DNA from: JANXQG01 sp963709175
GTDB taxonomy: Bacteria > Planctomycetota > Planctomycetia > Pirellulales > Thermoguttaceae
Assembly: GCA_963709175.1 (NCBI GenBank)
Contig: CAVPVK010000004.1
Span: forward strand, 1-64,000
Length of the DNA stretch: 64,000 bases
Reading direction: 5' to 3'
Each line of letters begins with the position of its first letter. Positions within the stretch are counted from its first letter, which is position 1. The notes beneath the pieces were generated by a model. That model was not told where the DNA came from. It saw only the letters and a program-made list of their open reading frames with translations, and did no database searches. A program made the position numbers and the translations under genes. Of this stretch, positions 60,850 to 64,000 are shown piece after piece.

Positions 60850-62042
60850 ATGTCGATTGGCGAATGGGCGGGCAGTCAGGTCTTTAAACTGGTCCATGGC
60901 CACAACCTGGTCTACAACACCTGCTGGGAAGATCCCCGGCTGGATCATCAAGCGTTGAAACTCGCGGCGGACGACACGGTCCTGGTCATCACGTCGGCCG
61001 GGTGCAACGCCCTGGACTACGCCTTGGCCGGTCCAAAGCAAGTCGTGGCAGTCGACATGAATCCGCGGCAAAACGCCCTTTTGGACCTGAAGCTAGCCGG
61101 CATCCGCCATCTTGAATATGAAGACTTCTTCGCCATGTTCGGCTGCGGCCGTCTGCCCGGTGCGGAGCGGATCTACCAAGACAAGCTGCGGCCCGCCCTG
61201 TCGGAGTGGCCTCGCAACTATTGGGACCGCTGGATCAAGTTCTTCGATCCGGAGAACCGCCGGCCGTTCTACTTCCGCGGCACGTGCGGCACCTTCGCCA
61301 TGTTGATCAACGTGTATATCAACCGCGTCGCCAAACTGCGGCCGCAGATCAACGACCTGCTCCAGTGTGCGACCGTCGCCCAGCAGCAAGAGATTTACGA
61401 ACGGCACTTCCGCGAGCGGTTCTGGTCCAAGTCGATGCGCTTCGCCATGCGCCGCGACACCATTCTCACGCTCCTTGGCGTGCCGCAGGCCCAGCGATAC
61501 CAGATTGACACGCAATATCCGGGCGGAATCAACCGCTTCCTCCAGGACTGCGTGGAGGCGGTTTTCGCCCGGCTGCCGCTCTGCGACAACTATTTCTGGC
61601 GCGTATATATGACGGGCAGCTACACGCCGGAGTGTTGCCCGGAATACCTCAAACCGGAAAACTTCCAAAAGCTTCGCGGCGCACTGGCCGACCGCGTCGA
61701 GACGCACACCGACTCCGTGGAGGGTTTTTTGACGAAGGATCCGCGGCCAATCACGCGTTTCGTGCTGTTGGACCACATGGATTGGCTATCGACGCGCCGG
61801 CTGCCGCTGCTGGCCCAGGAATGGCAATGGATCGTTCGTCGCGCGGCGCCCGCGCGCGGATCCTGTGGCGGAGCGCCGGCCTGCGGACCGATTTTGTCGA
61901 TCAGACGCAGATCCTGGTGAATGGCAAGCCGTCGCGCGTGGGCGAACTGTTGGCCTACGACCGCGCCTTGGCCGAGGAATTGCACTCGCAGTGCCGCGTG
62001 CACACGTACGGCAGCTTCCATATCGCCGATCTGGCCGCCTGA
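60850..62042 (+). CDS. btaA: BtaA, S-adenosylmethionine:diacylglycerol 3-amino-3-carboxypropyltransferase
   Basis: BtaA (DUF3419) moves the aminobutyrate part of SAM to diacylglycerol, the first step of the betaine lipid DGTS. ATG 60850 has AGGGAG before it. Signature segments: HGHNLVYNTCWEDPRLDHQA, VITSAGCNALDYALAGP, VAVDMNPRQNALLDLK, FFDPENRRPFYFRGTCGTFA and FVLLDHMDWLS. Near 61850 a base is missing: the first frame ends in noise at 61920, and another frame continues ILWRSAGLRTDFVDQTQILV through HTYGSFHIADLAA to a TGA at 62040-62042 that overlaps the btaB ATG. The complete protein has about 397 residues. Confidence 0.9.
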
Positions 62043-62773
62043 TGTCTCTGCTTACAGACTTACGCGTCCTTTATCACATTGTTGCCAAGCCAGTCCGCGG
62101 CAAGGACCATGCCGCGCGGCTGGAATCGTTTTATTCCGGTCAGGCTGACAGCTACGACGACTTCCGCCGCCGGCTGCTGCAAGGCCGCGAGGCGATGTAC
62201 CGCTCGATCCCTGTGCCCGAAGGCGGAGTGTGGGTCGATCTGGGCGGCGGCACCGGGGCCAACCTGGAGCCGATCGGCGCCGAGTTGCACAAGGCGCGGC
62301 AAGTCTTTCTGGTCGATCTCTGCGACTCGCTGCTGGCGGTGGCGCGGAAGCGGTGCGAAGGCCGCGGTTGGAGGAACGTCGAGGCCGTTACTGCCGACGC
62401 AACGACCTTCCGGCCCGCCGCCGGTGCGGCGGATGTGGTGACGCTCTCCTACTCGCTGACGATGATCCCCGATTGGTTTGCTGCGATCGACAATGCCGTG
62501 GCGATGTTGCGGCCGGGCGGCACGATCGGCGTGACGGACTTCTTCGTCGCGCGCAAATACCCTGCCGAGGGCCGGGGCCGGCAATCGTGGTTCACGCGCA
62601 CCTTCTGGCCCGCCTGGTTCGGTTCGGACAACGTCTTCCTGTCAGCGGATCACATTCCCTATTTGCAGCGGAACTTCCGCACCATCCGCTTGGAAGAGCA
62701 TCGGGCCAAGGTGCCCTATATTCCGCTGATTCGCGTGCCGTACTACACGTTTATTGGGCAGAAGGCGGAATAA
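62042..62773 (+). CDS. btaB: BtaB, diacylglyceryl homoserine N-methyltransferase
   Basis: A 243-residue class I methyltransferase. The SAM motif is VWVDLGGGTGANLEPIG, then VFLVDLCDSLLAVARKRC, a later ADVVTLSYSLTMIPDWFAAI and the C-terminal PYIPLIRVPYYTFIGQK. BtaB adds three methyl groups to the product of BtaA, giving the phosphorus-free lipid DGTS. Its ATG overlaps the btaA stop (TGATG), so the two enzymes are coupled. The stop is followed by a hairpin repeat. Confidence 0.93.
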   Translation: MSLLTDLRVLYHIVAKPVRGKDHAARLESFYSGQADSYDDFRRRLLQGREAMYRSIPVPEGGVWVDLGGGTGANLEPIGAELHKARQVFLVDLCDSLLAVARKRCEGRGWRNVEAVTADATTFRPAAGAADVVTLSYSLTMIPDWFAAIDNAVAMLRPGGTIGVTDFFVARKYPAEGRGRQSWFTRTFWPAWFGSDNVFLSADHIPYLQRNFRTIRLEEHRAKVPYIPLIRVPYYTFIGQKAE

Positions 62774-62861
62774 TGACAGAAGAATGATTGGCAGAAGAAC
62801 GGCGACGCGGCGAGGGACGCTCAATCCCGCTGCAGCTTTTTTCTGTCAGTCATTATTCTGC
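62765..62861. repeat. Inverted repeat after btaB
   Basis: The left side cggaataatgacagaagaat / gattggcagaag is mirrored by cttttttctgtcagtcatta / ttctgc (62836-62861). It contains the btaB stop and could end transcription. The word tcagtcattattctg is like other dispersed repeats of this type. Confidence 0.5.
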
Positions 62862-62892
62862 AATACTCTTGGCTTTGCAGCGCGTGCCCGCC

Positions 62893-63348
62893 TCACGAGC
62901 ACTCCACATCCCCCAACTCCGCCATCGATTCGGCCCAGCCCTGCCGCGCCGCGCGGAGCAGCCACCGCCGCCGCTCGTGCAAGGCGATCGACGCCAAGCC
63001 AAGATCGTGCATGGCGGGCACGTGACCGCGCTCGGCGGCCATCGTCAGCCAGTGGATCCGCGCGGTCCGATCTTCGCATTCCTGCGCCAATAGATACATT
63101 GCCTCGAGGTGGCCTCGATCGGCGGCGACTTTCAAGTGGCGGACTTTCAGGGGGATTTCCTCTGCGACGACGGCTGCCTCTGCGGAATCCCCGCGCTGCT
63201 CGCGGTCGCCGGCATCGGTCTCTTCATCATCGTCACACGCGGTAAGTTGCGGCAGCTCACTAGGATGAGCTTCGCCCTCGGCAAGGAACTGCCGCCACCA
63301 GGCGTCACGCCTGGCTTTGCGGCACGATCGTGAAGGTCTCAGGGACAT
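62893..63348 (-). CDS. Sel1-repeat protein, 151 aa
   Basis: ATG 63348 has AGGAGG five bases before it, which fixes the start over the open frame to 63435. Three Sel1-like TPR repeats are visible: AADRGHLEAMYLLAQEC, AAERGHVPAMHDLGLASIA and AARQGWAESMAELGDV. The N-terminal 60 residues are charged. Such repeats scaffold protein contacts; no signal peptide. It ends 120 bases from the btaB stop, convergent, and lies downstream of the glycosyltransferase on the same strand. Confidence 0.85.
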   Translation of the reverse strand: MSLRPSRSCRKARRDAWWRQFLAEGEAHPSELPQLTACDDDEETDAGDREQRGDSAEAAVVAEEIPLKVRHLKVAADRGHLEAMYLLAQECEDRTARIHWLTMAAERGHVPAMHDLGLASIALHERRRWLLRAARQGWAESMAELGDVECS

Positions 63349-63439
63349 ACAGCCTCCTACTAGTTCCGCCGCGATTTTGCGCACCTGTGGAGCGCACTCG
63401 TCGCGCACGTGAGCGCACTGTCGTCGAGCGCGCACCCGT

Positions 63440-64000
63440 TCAGGCCACCTCCATGGCGATCACGCCCGGGGCGATGCGAGCATCAAGCGAACGGCATGCC
63501 TCTACGTCGGTTGCGGCGGTCTCACGTTTGTCGCGGCTCCAGAACTCTTCCAACACGTTCTCCCAGCGGCTCTCGGCGGCGCTCTGCAGGCCCCGCTGCC
63601 GCAGATCGCCGCGGAGATCGGCGTCCAGCAGCATCTTCTCCATGGCGTCGGCCAGGGCCTGGGGTTGCGCTACATCGACAATCATCCCCGCGTCGTGCCG
63701 CCGCACGATCTCCGCGGGGCCTCCTTGGTCGGAGACGATCACGGGCAGCCCGGAGGCATGGGCCTCCAGAACCACGTTGCCGAAAGTATCGGTGGTCGAG
63801 GGAAAGACCATGCAATCGCCGCTGGCGTAGGCGCGAGCCAACTCTTCGCCTTCCAGCATGCCGGTAAAGGCAACCGGCAGGTCCCGGCAACGTGTCGCCA
63901 ACTGTTGCCGGTGTGGCCCGTCGCCCACGAAGACCAGCCCTGCCTGGTAGCCCCGCCGCACGATCTCCTCGAAAGCCGTGACCAGGGCGTCCACGTTTTT
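63440..64000 (-). CDS. Glycosyltransferase, GT4 family, C-terminal part
   Basis: The frame enters from the right edge (KNVDALVTAFEEIV) and ends at 63440. It is the nucleotide-sugar-binding half of a GT-B glycosyltransferase of the GT4 group: LVFVGDGPHRQQLATRC, VAFTGMLEGEELARAYASGD, and the donor-binding FPSTTDTFGNVVLEAHASGL with the conserved Glu residues. It ends after a helical tail (SRWENVLEEFWSRD). It transfers a sugar from a nucleotide donor to a lipid or glycan; substrate unknown. The N-terminal half is outside the window. Confidence 0.9.
   Translation of the reverse strand, partial: KNVDALVTAFEEIVRRGYQAGLVFVGDGPHRQQLATRCRDLPVAFTGMLEGEELARAYASGDCMVFPSTTDTFGNVVLEAHASGLPVIVSDQGGPAEIVRRHDAGMIVDVAQPQALADAMEKMLLDADLRGDLRQRGLQSAAESRWENVLEEFWSRDKRETAATDVEACRSLDARIAPGVIAMEVA

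Overview
The window looks like chromosomal DNA of a planctomycete, probably close to the Pirellulales. The evidence is GC-rich sequence, three PEP-CTERM proteins, two proteins with the planctomycete N-terminal LEPR-XLL-type motif, a membrane-anchored LRR protein with the FS[LV]RT...PCSWLAVEM signature, a TIGR03067-like remnant, a Sua5-phosphatase fusion and a GspE paralogue without a P-loop. I cannot name a species. No tRNA, rRNA, CRISPR array or prophage was recognised.

Layout. 0-11 kb is a loose accessory region. It holds the edge of a YrhB/Imm35-type gene, an LRR protein, two hypothetical genes that share an upstream repeat, a decayed group II intron with a deleted reverse transcriptase, PAS-kinase and RAYT transposase scraps, a PEP-CTERM protein and an alpha-galactosidase tail. 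11-16 kb carries a phosphate-transport pair (DUF47 + Pit), an alarmone-hydrolase-like HD protein, an alpha/beta hydrolase with a truncated duplicate, and a 655-nt group II intron that has lost its protein but keeps domain V. 16-21 kb holds secreted proteins, including two adjacent PEP-CTERM genes, one a 1190-residue NHL/autotransporter-repeat protein. 21-34 kb is housekeeping-rich: a dual-specificity phosphatase, argS, rsfS, a LolD/MacB-like ABC exporter, a Sua5-LMW phosphatase-RpiB fusion and infA, mixed with hypotheticals. 33-44 kb is secreted or envelope biology: an isochorismatase-NPCBM protein, a TolC-like fragment, a PAP2 lipoprotein, and a giant sedolisin followed by six ~180-residue repeats. 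44-54 kb holds a long Hsp70-family protein, an NtrB/NtrC-like two-component pair with a SpoU methylase, a DUF5678/retropepsin pair and a GTPase. 54-60 kb is a minus-strand run of envelope and motor genes (CvpA-like, GspE-like, PilT) and hisF. 60-64 kb encodes the betaine-lipid enzymes BtaA and BtaB, a Sel1 protein and the end of a glycosyltransferase.

Two themes cross the window. First, about a dozen genes are interrupted by single-base frame changes, mostly one extra base and often in G or C runs. Either the assembly has residual indels or the region is decaying, so broken genes here should be read with that in mind. Second, there are several families of hairpin or palindromic repeats. Most striking are three purine/pyrimidine hairpins inside coding sequences, two kept in frame inside the Hsp70-family gene and one breaking the GTPase gene.

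Gene-poor stretches. 141-371: only the presumed divergent promoter region. 2525-3226: a copy of the shared repeat and one weak small ORF. 4788-5185: a possible trans-membrane gene remnant. 6599-7829: PAS and RAYT scraps and an AT-rich island. 8690-8957 and 10883-11344: nothing recognised. 13660-14218: one small palindrome. 21334-21868: nothing firm; it must hold the promoter of the 1190-residue protein. 24906-25456: nothing recognised. 35508-35893: one doubtful 55-codon ORF. 51052-51422: one imperfect palindrome. 60404-60849: a long palindrome between divergent genes.
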